From Alphaproteobacteria bacterium (GTDB taxonomy: Bacteria > Pseudomonadota > Alphaproteobacteria > CAAGCB01 > CAG-977): a stretch of 64,000 bases of DNA. The position numbers and the translations under genes were made by a program. Each line of letters begins with the position of its first letter. Positions within the stretch are counted from its first letter, which is position 1. Shown in pieces: positions 25,508 to 36,263 of the stretch. The stretch spans positions 1-64,000 of the forward strand of contig CAAGCY010000021.1 of NCBI GenBank assembly GCA_900768465.1, in the 5' to 3' direction. Under the pieces are notes generated by a model. The model did no database searches, was not told the origin of the DNA, and saw only the letters and a program-made list of their open reading frames with translations.

Positions 25508-28500
25508 TTAAAAAGTCACCCGCAAAGTCGCCGTCAAGGTATGCGAAAACCATTCGGGGCGGATGTCCAGATTGTAGCGCGCCGACAAATCAACGGATTT
25601 GCCCCACACATACGATATTGCCGCGCCAAATTCCGCGCCGTACGGATCCATATCCGATCCTTTGACGGTATAAGACGCGCCGTTGGTCAATGACACCGTC
25701 GCTTCGTCTTCGGAGCGCGAAAAATCATAAACCAGTCCCGCGGACAAATCGGACGACCACACGCCTTTTCCCGCGCGGGACAGTTCGAACGTTTTTTGCG
25801 TTTCCGCCACCGCCGAAAACACGGTGTTTGAAAACGACGCGATTTTCTGACCGACGGAATCTTCGTGCGCCGCGCGCGACACCGACGAATAACGCAGTCC
25901 GAAAGCGGGATTCCAGCCTTTTCTGTCGAATCCCAGCATCAGCTGTCCGCCGACTGTTTTGGTGTCGTAATTGTCGGAAACCATCAAGCCCGACAAGTTC
26001 TTTTGTTCTTCAAAGGTGTTTTTGCCGGAACTGACAACGCCCGACAAATACCAATCCGCGGGTTTGTATATCCCGTACAGGAAAAAAGTATCCCCCGACA
26101 CATCCGTCGAACGCTGCAAAGCGGTCAAATCCGACGTTGTGCGGGCATAGCCGAATCCGATTGCCGCCACATCCGCGAATATGACGTCCAGCCCCATGGA
26201 TACTCCTGTCGAATCGGCGCTGAAGCCGTCTTCTTTGGAAGCGGATTTATATTCGTTCGTGTTGTACAATCCTTGCGCCCACACGCCGACTGCGGGACGC
26301 GCGCCGTAAAACGCGCCGTAATCCGCCTGCCGTTGAGAACGGTATTTGGCAACTTTGCGTTTGGGACGGATATCCTCATCATCGTAGGGATTGTAATTGC
26401 GCGGCGTTCGTCTGATGTCGTAGGTCGGATAAGCCCGTCCCGCAGGTTCGGCATCGTATCCCGCGCGTTTGTAGTAATCCGCCGACCGCATCAGACCGGA
26501 GCTGTACGCCGACCCGCCCGAACGTCCGTAAAGTTCGCGCATTTGCCGATATTTTTCGGAACGGTTGCCCATTTTTTGCTGCAAACCGCTCAAGCGGTTG
26601 AACACGGATTTGGAAACGCGCGTTTGCGTTAAAACGGATTGTCCCGTCACCGCGCCCGACACATCGGGAGCAAGAGCCGTCAACGCGCTCAAGTACGCGC
26701 GTCCGCCGCCCTTTTTCTGCGACAAAGCGTCCAAATGCGATGCTACGGGAAACATTTTGTCGCTTTCGTTGAACAGCCCGCCGTCCAGCACCGCCGCCGC
26801 CGTGTTTTGGTTGTTTTGCGATCCTTTTTCTTCTGTCACGATTTCTTCGGCGTTTGATGTTTCTTTCAGCCTGTAACAAAAACCGCTGCCCGACGAACAA
26901 GTCACTTCTTCCAGCTTGTAGCGGCTGTTGGCAAAAGTAAAGCTGCCCGAACCGACCGCGCCTGAAACCAGCTGAAATTCCGTTCCGTCCGTCGCCGTGT
27001 GCAGACCGTAATCAATCGTCAAATCCAAATTGACGTTGTTTCCAATGGCAATCTTGCCACCGGTGACATCGATTTTGCCGTAAGCAGTATGGTCGATTAT
27101 CTTCCCCGCGTCATCCGTCGCCGCCGCCGTCAGCCGCAGATGCAAAGACGAATTGTCGTTGAACGTCAATCCGTTTGAAACACTCAAGTGCGTCACGCCG
27201 ATGTCCAGCGTGCCGCCGATAGTCGCGCCGTTGGTAATCGAAGCGTTTTGATTAAAGGTTGCTTTGCCCGCCCCCGTCATGGACAGCGCGCCGATTTTCG
27301 TATTGGCGCCGTTAAAGAACACAGTCCCTGCACCGATGCTCAAATCCGAAATATTCGTCCCTTTTCTGAAGTATGCCGATCCGTTGCCGACAGCAACTTT
27401 CCGGGCGGTTGTATCCTCGTAAAACGTCAAAGCCCCCGCGCCTGTTTCGATTGCGCCAAAAGTCAGCGCTTTGGAGAACGTTCCGCCGTTCGTCAGTATC
27501 AGCGTGCCGTCCCCCGTCAAATTGCCCGTCACCTTCAGCGTGTCGGAAACCGTCAACGTTTTGCCCGCTTCGACGTTCAGCGTTCCGTTTTCGGATTCAA
27601 AGCGCAATGCGCCCGCTGCGGAATTGTCGGCAACACTTACCGTTCCCGATCCGACATACACCGCGCCGATGCGTTTTCCGCCCGTCGACAATTCACCGCT
27701 GTTGATTTTCAGCACGCCGTCGCCCGACACCGTGCCGAGCGTTCTGCCGCTTTGCTCCAAATCGGAAATCGACAGCACCGCACCGCTTCCGACCGTCGCC
27801 GAACCGCCGTTGAAGCTTAGTTTTCCCACATTCGCGTTTTTGTTAAAGCTCGCACTGCCGCCCGCGATATTGATTTCGCCCAAAGACGCAATCGGCGCAT
27901 TGAACGTGCTGCCCGTTCCGCTCAGGCGCAAAGTCCCCTCACCCGTCACGGTATTGGACGCTTTGGTCGCAATCTTCGCCAAAGTCAGCGTGTTTCCGCT
28001 TTCGATGTTCAGTCTGCCGTCATCACCCGAAAAATCAACGGACGCCATTGTCGTATTGCCCGTAAAGCTTGCCGTTCCCGCCCCGACAATCAAACGACCG
28101 TCTTTGAACGAAACTCCCGTTGCGAAAGCCCCGTTCGCACCGCCCGACAGGTTAATCGTCCCCGTGCCGTTCAGCGTATTTGAAGCGGTATCAATCTTTT
28201 GCGTGATGTTCAGCGTTTTTTTGACGGTCAGCGTCGAACCGCTGTTTGCGCCGAAAGAAAGCGTCCCGACCGTCATATCGGCGTTTTGAATCAGCTCCGC
28301 CCCGCTTGCGATTGAAACGGTGTTTGCCTGCGCCGCGGCATTGACGGTCAACGCGCCGTTTCCCACCGTGATTGTGCCGACTTGCGCCGTACCGGAAAGC
28401 GTAGCCGACTGCAAAACGGACAAACCGCCCAAATCGGACAGTTTGGAATTAACAGTCATACCGCTTTTGTTCAAAGCCAGCGTCCCCGAACCCGTGAACA

Positions 28501-31336
28501 GACTGCTGCCGTCCGCGCCGATATCATCCAAAGTCAGCTTTGCTCCGCTGTTGATTGAAACGGCGGAGTTTGCCGCCAAATCAAGCTGTTTCAACGCATT
28601 GTCGCCCGCGAACATCGCTTTTGCGCCGCTTGACAAAGACAGCACATTTGTTTTAACGGAATTTGCGGCAAACGTTCCCGTTCCCAGAACAGACAAAGTT
28701 CCGCCTTTGATTATCGCTCCGTCAACGGTTGTTACGGCTCCGCCGACAGTCAAAGCGGACGTAATATCGATTTCGGCAGCCTTTGAAAACTGTAAATCCG
28801 TAACGGACGAATCCTCTTTAAACGTCGTATTTCCGCCGACAATCAACCTGTTCAAATTTTTCGTCGAAATACTTCCGCCTTTGGTCAAACGCAAAGTTCC
28901 CGATCCCGACACTTTGCCGCCCGTCATGCTCAATGCGTCGCCGATTTCCAGCGTGCCGTTGTTGACGGTCAAATCGCCGCCTTTTCCCGTAATTGTGCCG
29001 ACGCTTGATACGCCGCCGTTTGAAAATTCGACACCGCCGTTTGCAAACTCTAATGTTCCCAAAGCGGAAACGGGACCGCCGAACGTCGATTTTTCGGTTC
29101 CCGTCAACTTTAAAGTCCCTGCACCTTTTACGGTATTGTTGTCTTTGGTCTGAATTTTTTGAAGCTCCAGCACTTTACCGCTTTTGATGTTCAGCGTGCC
29201 TTTTTTATTCGGTACGAATTCGACTGCTCCGATTGTAATTGATCCGGAAATTGTCGCCGTTCCGTCCTCGATTTTCAGCGTTCCCAAATTTTTGATTTTG
29301 TCGTTGCCGCCGAAATTAACACTGGTATTGCCAACCAGCAACAAAGTGCCCGCACCGCCGATGCTGCCCGTGCCGTGAATAATCAAAGAAACATCATTGC
29401 CGCCTGCGTCCAACGCCAAAGTACCGCCTGCAACGATATCGATAACACCGTTAGAGCTATCGTCAAATTGCAGATTTTTAACCTTTAGAATTCCTTTTTC
29501 CAAAGTTATTTTTGATTCATTTGTTCCCGAAAACCGCAATTTGTTCAAAACAGCATCATCAAACAACCCGCCGTAAGTTACTTTAACGTTTTGATTTGTT
29601 CCGTCGATTTGCAAAGTGCCAAAATTATCGAATCGCCCGTCAAACGTCAAATCGCCTGCAAGTTGTAACGTTCCTGTTCCGGCAAAAGTCGTTGCCGCTG
29701 ATTTTTCCCCTCTGATTTCACCGTTTTTAATGGTTAATGTACCGTCAACTTTGATTTTCGCGGCAAAGTTTGACACAAATTTGTCTGCAGAAACGGAAGC
29801 TTCTTTTTCAATGTTTATGGACGCGTATTTAAGCTCATTCGAGTTCCCGAACAAAATCTCTTTAAATTCGGAATATCCCGCATTGAAATTCGCAGTTGCT
29901 TGCCGCAAATCCAGTTTATTAAGCTTCACGCCTTTCAATGAATTGAAATTGACAATGGCATCAGGTTCTGCCTGTACGCTCAGCACATCATTGGAAAATT
30001 TGTCTTGTCCACCGTTATCCGTAAATTCCAGTACAGCTTCCTTGTCAACAATCAGTCTGCCGTCCGTAATGCCGGCATTATAAGTAAACTTTGCTGTATC
30101 TTTGATTGTTCCGCCATTTTTCAAAGTAATTGTTTTGTCATTATCTGAAAAGTTAATTCTTCCATCATCAAAATCTAAATTTTCAACAACCAACGCAGCA
30201 TTTATATTGGCAACGGAATTTCCTTTCAACGTTAGATTTTTCACCCTCACCAACGAATTGATGTTCAGCGTTCCTTGATTGATTTCAAGAGCTTTAAGTT
30301 CTGTCTCTCCTTTGAAAGTCAACACACCCTTTTTGGGTTCACCCTTACCGTATGCACGAATAGTTCCGAAATTCAGTTTCATAAACGTTGCATTCGCCCC
30401 GTTCATCAAATTCAATGCACCATCCCCAACGAGCGATGCACTGCTTTTTGACATATCAAAGTTTTCCGAAACCGTCAAAGCGACATCTTTATTTATGGTC
30501 AACCGCACGCTTGCCGCGTCGAATTCAAATTTTTTAACGGCAACATTTGCATTCATATCCATGGTTTGGGAAGCCAGCCGTAACGTTCCCGTGTCCCAGT
30601 TGATAATGGAGGATATTGTCGAAACCCCGTCAAACGAAAGCGTGCCATCCCCCGTCAATGTGTTGACATTGCTGGCGTTGTTATAATCAATCGTATTACC
30701 CGTAAATTCCAGCGTTCCGCTTTTTATATTGAATGTTCCGCCTGTAATTAACAATCCGTTCCCGCTTCCGACGCTTCCTATACGAACCGTTGAGTTGTTT
30801 GTTAATGTGTGATTGCCTCCCTTGAGTTCAAAATCGCCCGTAGTTGATTTTTTCATCAGCAATTCGCTGTTTTGGGTATAGTCAAACGTTCCGTCTATAA
30901 TTTTAAAAGCACCCTCGGTGCTTACACCGATTTTTTTCTCTACACCGTCTTTGTTAACTGTAATACTATCGACATCCAGCCCTTTATATATTTTTATGGC
31001 ATCGTTGAAATGTCCGTTGTTGATTTCCAAATCACCGCTTAATCTGTCCGTCCCCATGACATACGTCTTGTGACCACTCGCCGTATTAAAATTCACAGTT
31101 TCGGTTTCTCCGTCATCGCCGCTTTTCAGATAAGCTGAATAATCCCAGATTTCACCGCCCTCAAATGTATAATTTGCGCCATTCAGAATGGTCAGATTTT
31201 CGCCCATTTTTTGATATATACTGTTATCCGGTGTCAATGTTTCGGTTACATTGTCCAACACCTTCGCACTTGTCCCGCACGGCATCACCATGGTCAAAGC
31301 GGTTGTCAACAACAAAAATTTTTTCAAGGCGTGCAT
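25508..31336 (-). CDS. Large autotransporter with beta-strand-repeat passenger
   Basis: The product is about 1942 residues: signal peptide (about 1-25), a passenger of roughly 1500 residues made of degenerate repeats with G-x-G-T-L and G-A-x-x-x-x-x-G patterns typical of autotransporter-associated beta-strand repeats, a linker with polar and Arg/Tyr-rich segments (about 1560-1660), and a C-terminal 12-strand-type barrel domain ending in the aromatic LRVTF. The barrel should insert into the outer membrane and export the beta-solenoid passenger. The second ATG (31336) has GGAG at good spacing. The gene stands alone. The 5' third, encoding the first passenger part, looks more AT-rich than the rest. 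Confidence 0.93.
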   Translation of the reverse strand: MHALKKFLLLTTALTMVMPCGTSAKVLDNVTETLTPDNSIYQKMGENLTILNGANYTFEGGEIWDYSAYLKSGDDGETETVNFNTASGHKTYVMGTDRLSGDLEINNGHFNDAIKIYKGLDVDSITVNKDGVEKKIGVSTEGAFKIIDGTFDYTQNSELLMKKSTTGDFELKGGNHTLTNNSTVRIGSVGSGNGLLITGGTFNIKSGTLEFTGNTIDYNNASNVNTLTGDGTLSFDGVSTISSIINWDTGTLRLASQTMDMNANVAVKKFEFDAASVRLTINKDVALTVSENFDMSKSSASLVGDGALNLMNGANATFMKLNFGTIRAYGKGEPKKGVLTFKGETELKALEINQGTLNINSLVRVKNLTLKGNSVANINAALVVENLDFDDGRINFSDNDKTITLKNGGTIKDTAKFTYNAGITDGRLIVDKEAVLEFTDNGGQDKFSNDVLSVQAEPDAIVNFNSLKGVKLNKLDLRQATANFNAGYSEFKEILFGNSNELKYASINIEKEASVSADKFVSNFAAKIKVDGTLTIKNGEIRGEKSAATTFAGTGTLQLAGDLTFDGRFDNFGTLQIDGTNQNVKVTYGGLFDDAVLNKLRFSGTNESKITLEKGILKVKNLQFDDSSNGVIDIVAGGTLALDAGGNDVSLIIHGTGSIGGAGTLLLVGNTSVNFGGNDKIKNLGTLKIEDGTATISGSITIGAVEFVPNKKGTLNIKSGKVLELQKIQTKDNNTVKGAGTLKLTGTEKSTFGGPVSALGTLEFANGGVEFSNGGVSSVGTITGKGGDLTVNNGTLEIGDALSMTGGKVSGSGTLRLTKGGSISTKNLNRLIVGGNTTFKEDSSVTDLQFSKAAEIDITSALTVGGAVTTVDGAIIKGGTLSVLGTGTFAANSVKTNVLSLSSGAKAMFAGDNALKQLDLAANSAVSINSGAKLTLDDIGADGSSLFTGSGTLALNKSGMTVNSKLSDLGGLSVLQSATLSGTAQVGTITVGNGALTVNAAAQANTVSIASGAELIQNADMTVGTLSFGANSGSTLTVKKTLNITQKIDTASNTLNGTGTINLSGGANGAFATGVSFKDGRLIVGAGTASFTGNTTMASVDFSGDDGRLNIESGNTLTLAKIATKASNTVTGEGTLRLSGTGSTFNAPIASLGEINIAGGSASFNKNANVGKLSFNGGSATVGSGAVLSISDLEQSGRTLGTVSGDGVLKINSGELSTGGKRIGAVYVGSGTVSVADNSAAGALRFESENGTLNVEAGKTLTVSDTLKVTGNLTGDGTLILTNGGTFSKALTFGAIETGAGALTFYEDTTARKVAVGNGSAYFRKGTNISDLSIGAGTVFFNGANTKIGALSMTGAGKATFNQNASITNGATIGGTLDIGVTHLSVSNGLTFNDNSSLHLRLTAAATDDAGKIIDHTAYGKIDVTGGKIAIGNNVNLDLTIDYGLHTATDGTEFQLVSGAVGSGSFTFANSRYKLEEVTCSSGSGFCYRLKETSNAEEIVTEEKGSQNNQNTAAAVLDGGLFNESDKMFPVASHLDALSQKKGGGRAYLSALTALAPDVSGAVTGQSVLTQTRVSKSVFNRLSGLQQKMGNRSEKYRQMRELYGRSGGSAYSSGLMRSADYYKRAGYDAEPAGRAYPTYDIRRTPRNYNPYDDEDIRPKRKVAKYRSQRQADYGAFYGARPAVGVWAQGLYNTNEYKSASKEDGFSADSTGVSMGLDVIFADVAAIGFGYARTTSDLTALQRSTDVSGDTFFLYGIYKPADWYLSGVVSSGKNTFEEQKNLSGLMVSDNYDTKTVGGQLMLGFDRKGWNPAFGLRYSSVSRAAHEDSVGQKIASFSNTVFSAVAETQKTFELSRAGKGVWSSDLSAGLVYDFSRSEDEATVSLTNGASYTVKGSDMDPYGAEFGAAISYVWGKSVDLSARYNLDIRPEWFSHTLTATLRVTF

Positions 31337-31403
31337 AATCATTCTCCGTCGGCAGACGCGTTTTGACGTATTCTAAATCCGAATGATTAAAAGTTTGGAA
31401 AAA

Positions 31404-32147
31404 TCAGCCCGAAAATCGCCCCAGAAGCAAAAATTCGGTATTGCCTTCGGCACCTTTTATCGGGCTTTCGACAATATCCTCAACCGTCCAGCCCGCGCGC
31501 GACGACAGCCAGTCCCTCATCGTGTCGCAAACCTGTTTGTGCAAAGCGGGGTCGCGGACGATTCCGCCCTCGCCCACTTGGTATTTTTCGACCTCGAATT
31601 GCGGCTTTATCAGCGCAATCAAATACGCCCCGTTCGGGTCGGCAAAGTTCAGCGGAACATCCAAAACGGTGCGAAGCCCGATAAAACTGGCGTCGCAAAC
31701 AATCATGCCGACGGGTTCGGGGATTTGTTCCGCGGTCAGATATTTGGCGTTGGTGCGTTCCAAAACGACGACGCGCGAATCGACCCGCAGTTTTTGCGCC
31801 AGCTGTCCGTAGCCGACATCGACCGCGTACACTTTTTTCGCGCCGTTGTGCAGCAACACGTCCGTAAAGCCGCCCGTCGAACACCCGACGTCCAAGCAAA
31901 CCAAGCCCGTCGGGTCGAATCCCGATTCGCTTAATCCCTTGACCAGCTTGAATCCCCCGCGCGACACCCATGGAATCGCTTTGTTTTTCAACCGCAGTTG
32001 AGTTTCGGGCTTCAGCATTTCGCCCGCTTTTTCAATGCGGCGTTCGGCGGCGCAAACCTGCCCTTCCATAATCAAAGCGGCGGCTTTTGCTTGATTTTCC
32101 GCCAGTCCTTGAGCAACCAGCAGAACGTCGGCGCGCTGTTTTTTCAT
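31404..32147 (-). CDS. tlyA: TlyA-family rRNA 2'-O-methyltransferase
   Basis: The 247-residue product has an N-terminal S4 RNA-binding domain ([18 protein letters not shown], about residues 4-21), an SRGGFKL motif and an FtsJ-like methyltransferase core with the SAM loop [15 protein letters not shown] (about residues 85-99) and the catalytic-type [10 protein letters not shown]. TlyA proteins methylate ribosomal RNA at cytidines; the older haemolysin name is misleading. Its start overlaps the dxs stop by 4 nt, and it is the last gene of xseB-ispA-dxs-tlyA. Confidence 0.93.
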   Translation of the reverse strand: MKKQRADVLLVAQGLAENQAKAAALIMEGQVCAAERRIEKAGEMLKPETQLRLKNKAIPWVSRGGFKLVKGLSESGFDPTGLVCLDVGCSTGGFTDVLLHNGAKKVYAVDVGYGQLAQKLRVDSRVVVLERTNAKYLTAEQIPEPVGMIVCDASFIGLRTVLDVPLNFADPNGAYLIALIKPQFEVEKYQVGEGGIVRDPALHKQVCDTMRDWLSSRAGWTVEDIVESPIKGAEGNTEFLLLGRFSG

Positions 32148-34054
32148 CGCACCATTTCCAACACGCGGTCGGCAATCGAACGCGCGTCCAATCCCGCCTG
32201 TTCATACTGCCTGTCCATGCTCGCCTGTTCGATAAAGCGGTCGGGTATCGTCAAAAAACGCACTTTCGTTTTTTCCAACAGCCCGTTGTTCGCCAGCCAC
32301 GTCATCACCAAAGAACCGAATCCGCCTTCGACGCCTTCCTCGACAACGGCAAGCCCTTGGTGTCCCTCCGCCAGTTCGCGCAACAGCTTTTCATCGAACG
32401 GCTTGGCGAAACGCGCGTCGGCGACGGTCGCGGAAACGCCCTCCAGCGCCAGCATATCCGCCGCGGCAAGACACGCTTCCAGCCGCGTGCCGAGGCTTAA
32501 AATCGCGACACGGTTGCCTTCGCGCATAATGCGCCCTTTGCCGATTTTCAGCGGCTGAGGATCGTCAAGCAATTCAAACAGACTGCCCGATCCGCGCGGA
32601 TAGCGCACGGCGGTCGGACAATCGTCGATTTGCCCCATGGTAATCAACATTCTTTGCAGTTCGGCTTGGTCGCTGGGCGCCATGACAACCATATTCGGCA
32701 CGGGACACAGCATCGCCAAATCGAAAATGCCGTGGTGAGTCGCACCGTCTTCGCCGACAAAGCCCGCGCGGTCTATCGCGAAACGGACGGGCAAATTTTG
32801 CAAAGCGACGTCGTGCAGGACTTGGTCGTACGCGCGCTGTAAAAAGCTGGAATACAAAGCGACAAAAGGCTTTATGCCCTCGCACGCCAGCCCCGCCGCG
32901 AACGTTACCGCGTGCTGTTCGGCAATGCCCACATCAAAAAACCGTTCGGGATATTGTTCCGCAAACGCGTCCAATCCCGTCCCCGACGGCATCGCCGCCG
33001 TAATCGCCGCAATCGATTTGTCTTTTTCCGCCATTTTCAACAAAGTCTGCGAAAACGTTTCGGTATACGTCGGTTTGTTGTTCTTTTTCGGCGCAAATTC
33101 GCCCGTTTCAATATCAAAGCACGATACGCCGTGATACTTGGACGGCGATTTTTCGGCAGGCGCGTAGCCGTGTCCTTTTTTGGTTACGACGTGAACCAGA
33201 ATCGGATAGTCTTCGGGCGCGTCGCGGATGTTGGTCAAAATCGGAATCAGCTGGTCGAAGCTGTGTCCGTCAATCGGTCCGATGTAATACAAGCCCATTT
33301 CTTCGAACAGCGTGCCGCCCGTTACAAAGCCTTTGGCGTGGTGTTCGACTTTCAGCGCCGCGCGCTTGACGAACTGCGGCAAGCGGTCGGAAATATCCAA
33401 AGCGACTTGGCGCAGGCTCATGTATTGCTTGGACGACAGGATTTGCGACAAATGGTGGCTGAGCGCGCCAACGGGACGCGCAATCGACATGTCGTTGTCG
33501 TTCAAAATGACAATCATGCGGCGGTTGGTGTCGCCCGCGTTGTTCAGCGCTTCAAAAACCATACCCGCGCTCATCGACCCGTCGCCGATGACGCTGATGA
33601 CGTTGTTTTTGCGCCCCTGCAAATCGCGCCCCGCCGCCATGCCGACCGCCGCCGAAACGGATGTCGAGCTGTGTCCCGCTCCGAACGGGTCGTACACGCT
33701 TTCGGAACGCTTGGTAAAGCCCGACAAGCCGCCTTCGCGCCGCAAACCGTCAAAGCGGTCTTTGCGCCCCGTCAGCAATTTGTGGGCATAGCATTGATGA
33801 CCGACATCCCAAATCAGCTTGTCGTCGGGAGTGTTGAAAACATAGTGCAGCGCAATCGACAGTTCGACGACGCCCAAACTTGCCCCCAAATGCCCGCCGT
33901 TGCGCGACACGACGCGGATGATTTCGCCGCGGATTTCACGCGCCAAATCGGGCAGCCGTTCCGTCGGCAACTGCCGCAAATCGGCAGGTGATTCGATTTT
34001 ACTCAAAAGCGAAGCTTCGCTTTGTTCCGCTTGCGCCTTTTTCTTGAAACTCAT
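32144..34054 (-). CDS. dxs: 1-deoxy-D-xylulose-5-phosphate synthase
   Basis: This 636-residue thiamine diphosphate enzyme has the early [15 protein letters not shown] motif, the GDG...N cofactor site ([19 protein letters not shown], about residues 154-172), the DGHS motif near the Pyr-domain junction, the [17 protein letters not shown] segment and [17 protein letters not shown]. It condenses pyruvate and glyceraldehyde-3-phosphate, the first and controlling step of the MEP isoprenoid pathway whose last enzyme, IspH, is encoded at 8.8-9.8 kb. Its start overlaps the ispA stop. Confidence 0.97.
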   Translation of the reverse strand: MSFKKKAQAEQSEASLLSKIESPADLRQLPTERLPDLAREIRGEIIRVVSRNGGHLGASLGVVELSIALHYVFNTPDDKLIWDVGHQCYAHKLLTGRKDRFDGLRREGGLSGFTKRSESVYDPFGAGHSSTSVSAAVGMAAGRDLQGRKNNVISVIGDGSMSAGMVFEALNNAGDTNRRMIVILNDNDMSIARPVGALSHHLSQILSSKQYMSLRQVALDISDRLPQFVKRAALKVEHHAKGFVTGGTLFEEMGLYYIGPIDGHSFDQLIPILTNIRDAPEDYPILVHVVTKKGHGYAPAEKSPSKYHGVSCFDIETGEFAPKKNNKPTYTETFSQTLLKMAEKDKSIAAITAAMPSGTGLDAFAEQYPERFFDVGIAEQHAVTFAAGLACEGIKPFVALYSSFLQRAYDQVLHDVALQNLPVRFAIDRAGFVGEDGATHHGIFDLAMLCPVPNMVVMAPSDQAELQRMLITMGQIDDCPTAVRYPRGSGSLFELLDDPQPLKIGKGRIMREGNRVAILSLGTRLEACLAAADMLALEGVSATVADARFAKPFDEKLLRELAEGHQGLAVVEEGVEGGFGSLVMTWLANNGLLEKTKVRFLTIPDRFIEQASMDRQYEQAGLDARSIADRVLEMVR

Positions 34055-34941
34055 GCTTTGCGTTCCACGATGAAGCGCGCCAAATCGCGCAGATAGTCGG
34101 CTTTTTCGTCAAAACATTCCAAAGACGCAATCGCTTGATACGACAGCGCGTTCGCCTGTTCTTTCGCCTGTTCCAACCCCAGCAGGGAAATAAAGGTCGC
34201 TTTGTGCGCGTCCAAATCCTTGCGCACCGCTTTGCCCATGGATTCGGCATCGCCCTCGACATCCAAAATGTCGTCGGCGATTTGGAAAGCCAGCCCGATG
34301 TCGCGCGCGTACGCTTTCAGCACTTGACGCTGTTCATAGCTTGCTTTGCCCATAATCGCGCCCGCTTCGCACGCATAAGCGAACAGGCGTCCCGTCTTCA
34401 TCTGTTGCAGGCGGATGATTTCGGGCAAATCCATATCGTCCATGTGTTCCGCCAGAATGTCCAGCATTTGCCCGCCTATCATACCGCTCATCCCCGCGGC
34501 TTTGGACAGTTCCGCAACCAGCTGGCAGCGAACGACGGGTTCAAACAGACAGTCGTCGTTGGCAATCACGCCGAACGCGCGGGTCAGCAAAGCGTCGCCC
34601 GCCAAAATCGCGGTCGCTTCGTCGAATTTTTTGTGGCATGTCGGCTGTCCGCGGCGCATATCGTCGTTGTCCATCGCGGGCAGATCGTCGTGAATCAAAG
34701 AATAGCAATGCACCATTTCCAACGCCACCGCGACGCGCAAAGCTTTCGTCCTTTCCACACCGAACAGATTGGCGCTCTGCATCACCAAAAACGGACGCAA
34801 AGCCTTGCCCCCCGCCAGCACGGAATAGCGCATGGCTTCAACGACGCGTTTTTCGGGCGTCGACGGCACGGGCAACAGGCGGTCGATTTCCGCACGGACT
34901 TCGGCGGCTGTTTCTTTGATTGCGACAGACAGATTGGTCAT
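34051..34941 (-). CDS. ispA: Farnesyl/geranyl diphosphate synthase
   Basis: The 296-residue protein carries both aspartate-rich motifs of short-chain prenyl synthases: [15 protein letters not shown] (first, about residues 88-102) and [13 protein letters not shown] (second, about 226-238), as well as the GGKALRP motif. It joins IPP to allylic diphosphates to make farnesyl diphosphate for quinones, undecaprenyl phosphate and other lipids. Located between xseB and dxs, as is usual in proteobacteria, with GGAG seven nt before the ATG. Confidence 0.95.
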   Translation of the reverse strand: MTNLSVAIKETAAEVRAEIDRLLPVPSTPEKRVVEAMRYSVLAGGKALRPFLVMQSANLFGVERTKALRVAVALEMVHCYSLIHDDLPAMDNDDMRRGQPTCHKKFDEATAILAGDALLTRAFGVIANDDCLFEPVVRCQLVAELSKAAGMSGMIGGQMLDILAEHMDDMDLPEIIRLQQMKTGRLFAYACEAGAIMGKASYEQRQVLKAYARDIGLAFQIADDILDVEGDAESMGKAVRKDLDAHKATFISLLGLEQAKEQANALSYQAIASLECFDEKADYLRDLARFIVERKA

Positions 34942-34945
34942 CGTT

Positions 34946-35191
34946 TTACTCCATAGGCAAAGGGGAAATTCCGGTCGCCTCCCCGTTCAGGGAAGCGGTG
35001 ATTTTGTCGATTTTCAAACGCGCGTCGGCAAGCTTTTTTTCGCAATGTTTGCGCAGCATCGTGCCTTGTTCGTAGCAAGCAATGGCATCGTCCAGCTTGA
35101 CTTTGCCCGTTTCCATGCGGCGCACGATTTCCTCCAAAGCGGCAAGCGCTTCTTCAAAGCTCATCTGTTCAACGGCTGCATTATCCATCAT
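34946..35191 (-). CDS. xseB: Exodeoxyribonuclease VII small subunit
   Basis: The 81-residue protein matches XseB: MSFEEALAALEEIVRRMETG followed by KLDDAIACYEQGTMLRKHCEKKL, forming the helical hairpin that binds XseA. It is first in the xseB-ispA-dxs-tlyA operon; the large subunit gene is not in this window. AAGGA lies 9 nt upstream of the first of two consecutive ATGs. Confidence 0.95.
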   Translation of the reverse strand: MMDNAAVEQMSFEEALAALEEIVRRMETGKVKLDDAIACYEQGTMLRKHCEKKLADARLKIDKITASLNGEATGISPLPME

Positions 35192-35236
35192 CGACTGTAA
35201 TCCTTTTGTTCGATTGTAATCCCTGCAAGGGACAGG

Positions 35237-36259
35237 TCAAAGACTTTTTTGCGGAATAAACTTTTTTTGCGAAACGGCGAACACTTCAGGCGGTTTTATT
35301 CCTTTTTTCCACAGCTTGCGTTCACGGTACAGCCGTTTCCACATAAATTTTGAATCGGGCCAGCGTTTATGCACCCACAGCCATTGTTCGGGCTTCAGCC
35401 GTATCCAGTTTTCGACGACTTTGTTCGCTTTGGTCATATACGCCTGCACGTCTTTGTCCGTATCGCCCGTTTTTTCAATCGTCAGCAAAGGTTCGGGCGT
35501 CAATCTGAAATGCGCGCCGTTCAGCCGTTCGCACCGCATCGGCAAAGCGGGATAGTCGTACTTCAGCACCAGCCGCGCCAAAGACGGCGTCGTTTTGACG
35601 GGAAAGCCGAAGAAATCCACCCAAATCCCTTCGTTCATTTTTTGGTCGATAAGCAACGCGAAATGTCCGCCTTTACGCATTTCCGAAACGATTTGACGAA
35701 AGCCGCTTGTTCCTTTCTGCACCAAATCGCCCTTGATTTTCAGGCGAAACCAGCGGAAAGCCCATTCAACGTACGGATTGTTCGCTTTGCGGTAAACACG
35801 ATGCAAAGGCATGCCCAGCTTGCACCCCAAAACGGACGCGATTTCCCAGTTGCCGATGTGCGCGGAAAACAAAATGCCCGCTTTGCCGTCGTCGCGCATT
35901 TGCACGCTTTTTTCGTAATCGACGAACTCGATTCTGTCGTCGTAATGCGTGCAAAGATGACGCAAGTGCGGATATTCCACAAAAGTTCTGACCAGATTAT
36001 CCCACATTCCGACGACAATCGCATCGATTTCGGCAACCGATTTTTCGGGAAACACTTTCATCAGATTATAGCGCGCAACCCACGACACTTTCAGTTTCGG
36101 TCCGATTTTGCGCCCTACGAAACCGCCGATTCCCGACGCCCAATCCAACGGCAGCAAGCGAAACAGCACGCAAAAGAACACCATTCCGACAAATTCAAAA
36201 GGATAGCGGAACAAACACAGGAAAAAACGTTTGATTTTGCGGCGTGTTCGTCTTTGCAC
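35237..36259 (-). CDS. Lipid A biosynthesis acyltransferase (LpxL/HtrB family)
   Basis: The 340-residue product has an N-terminal membrane anchor (about residues 20-38), the catalytic HxxxxE motif in SAHIGNWEIASVLG (about residues 133-146), and LIDQKMNEGIWVDFFG, a second conserved block of the family. It adds a secondary acyl chain to lipid A precursors at the inner membrane. The specific member (LpxL, LpxM or other) cannot be set from sequence alone. The start is a GTG at 36259 with AGGG about 7 nt upstream. It follows lpxK after 4 nt. Confidence 0.88.
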   Translation of the reverse strand: MQRRTRRKIKRFFLCLFRYPFEFVGMVFFCVLFRLLPLDWASGIGGFVGRKIGPKLKVSWVARYNLMKVFPEKSVAEIDAIVVGMWDNLVRTFVEYPHLRHLCTHYDDRIEFVDYEKSVQMRDDGKAGILFSAHIGNWEIASVLGCKLGMPLHRVYRKANNPYVEWAFRWFRLKIKGDLVQKGTSGFRQIVSEMRKGGHFALLIDQKMNEGIWVDFFGFPVKTTPSLARLVLKYDYPALPMRCERLNGAHFRLTPEPLLTIEKTGDTDKDVQAYMTKANKVVENWIRLKPEQWLWVHKRWPDSKFMWKRLYRERKLWKKGIKPPEVFAVSQKKFIPQKSL

Positions 36260-36263
36260 GGAA

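Noticed and set aside
27471..28289. Plus-strand frames opposite the autotransporter
   Set aside because: Proline- and valine-rich shadows of the repeat passenger. The minus strand is one continuous 1.9-kaa frame with signal peptide and barrel.
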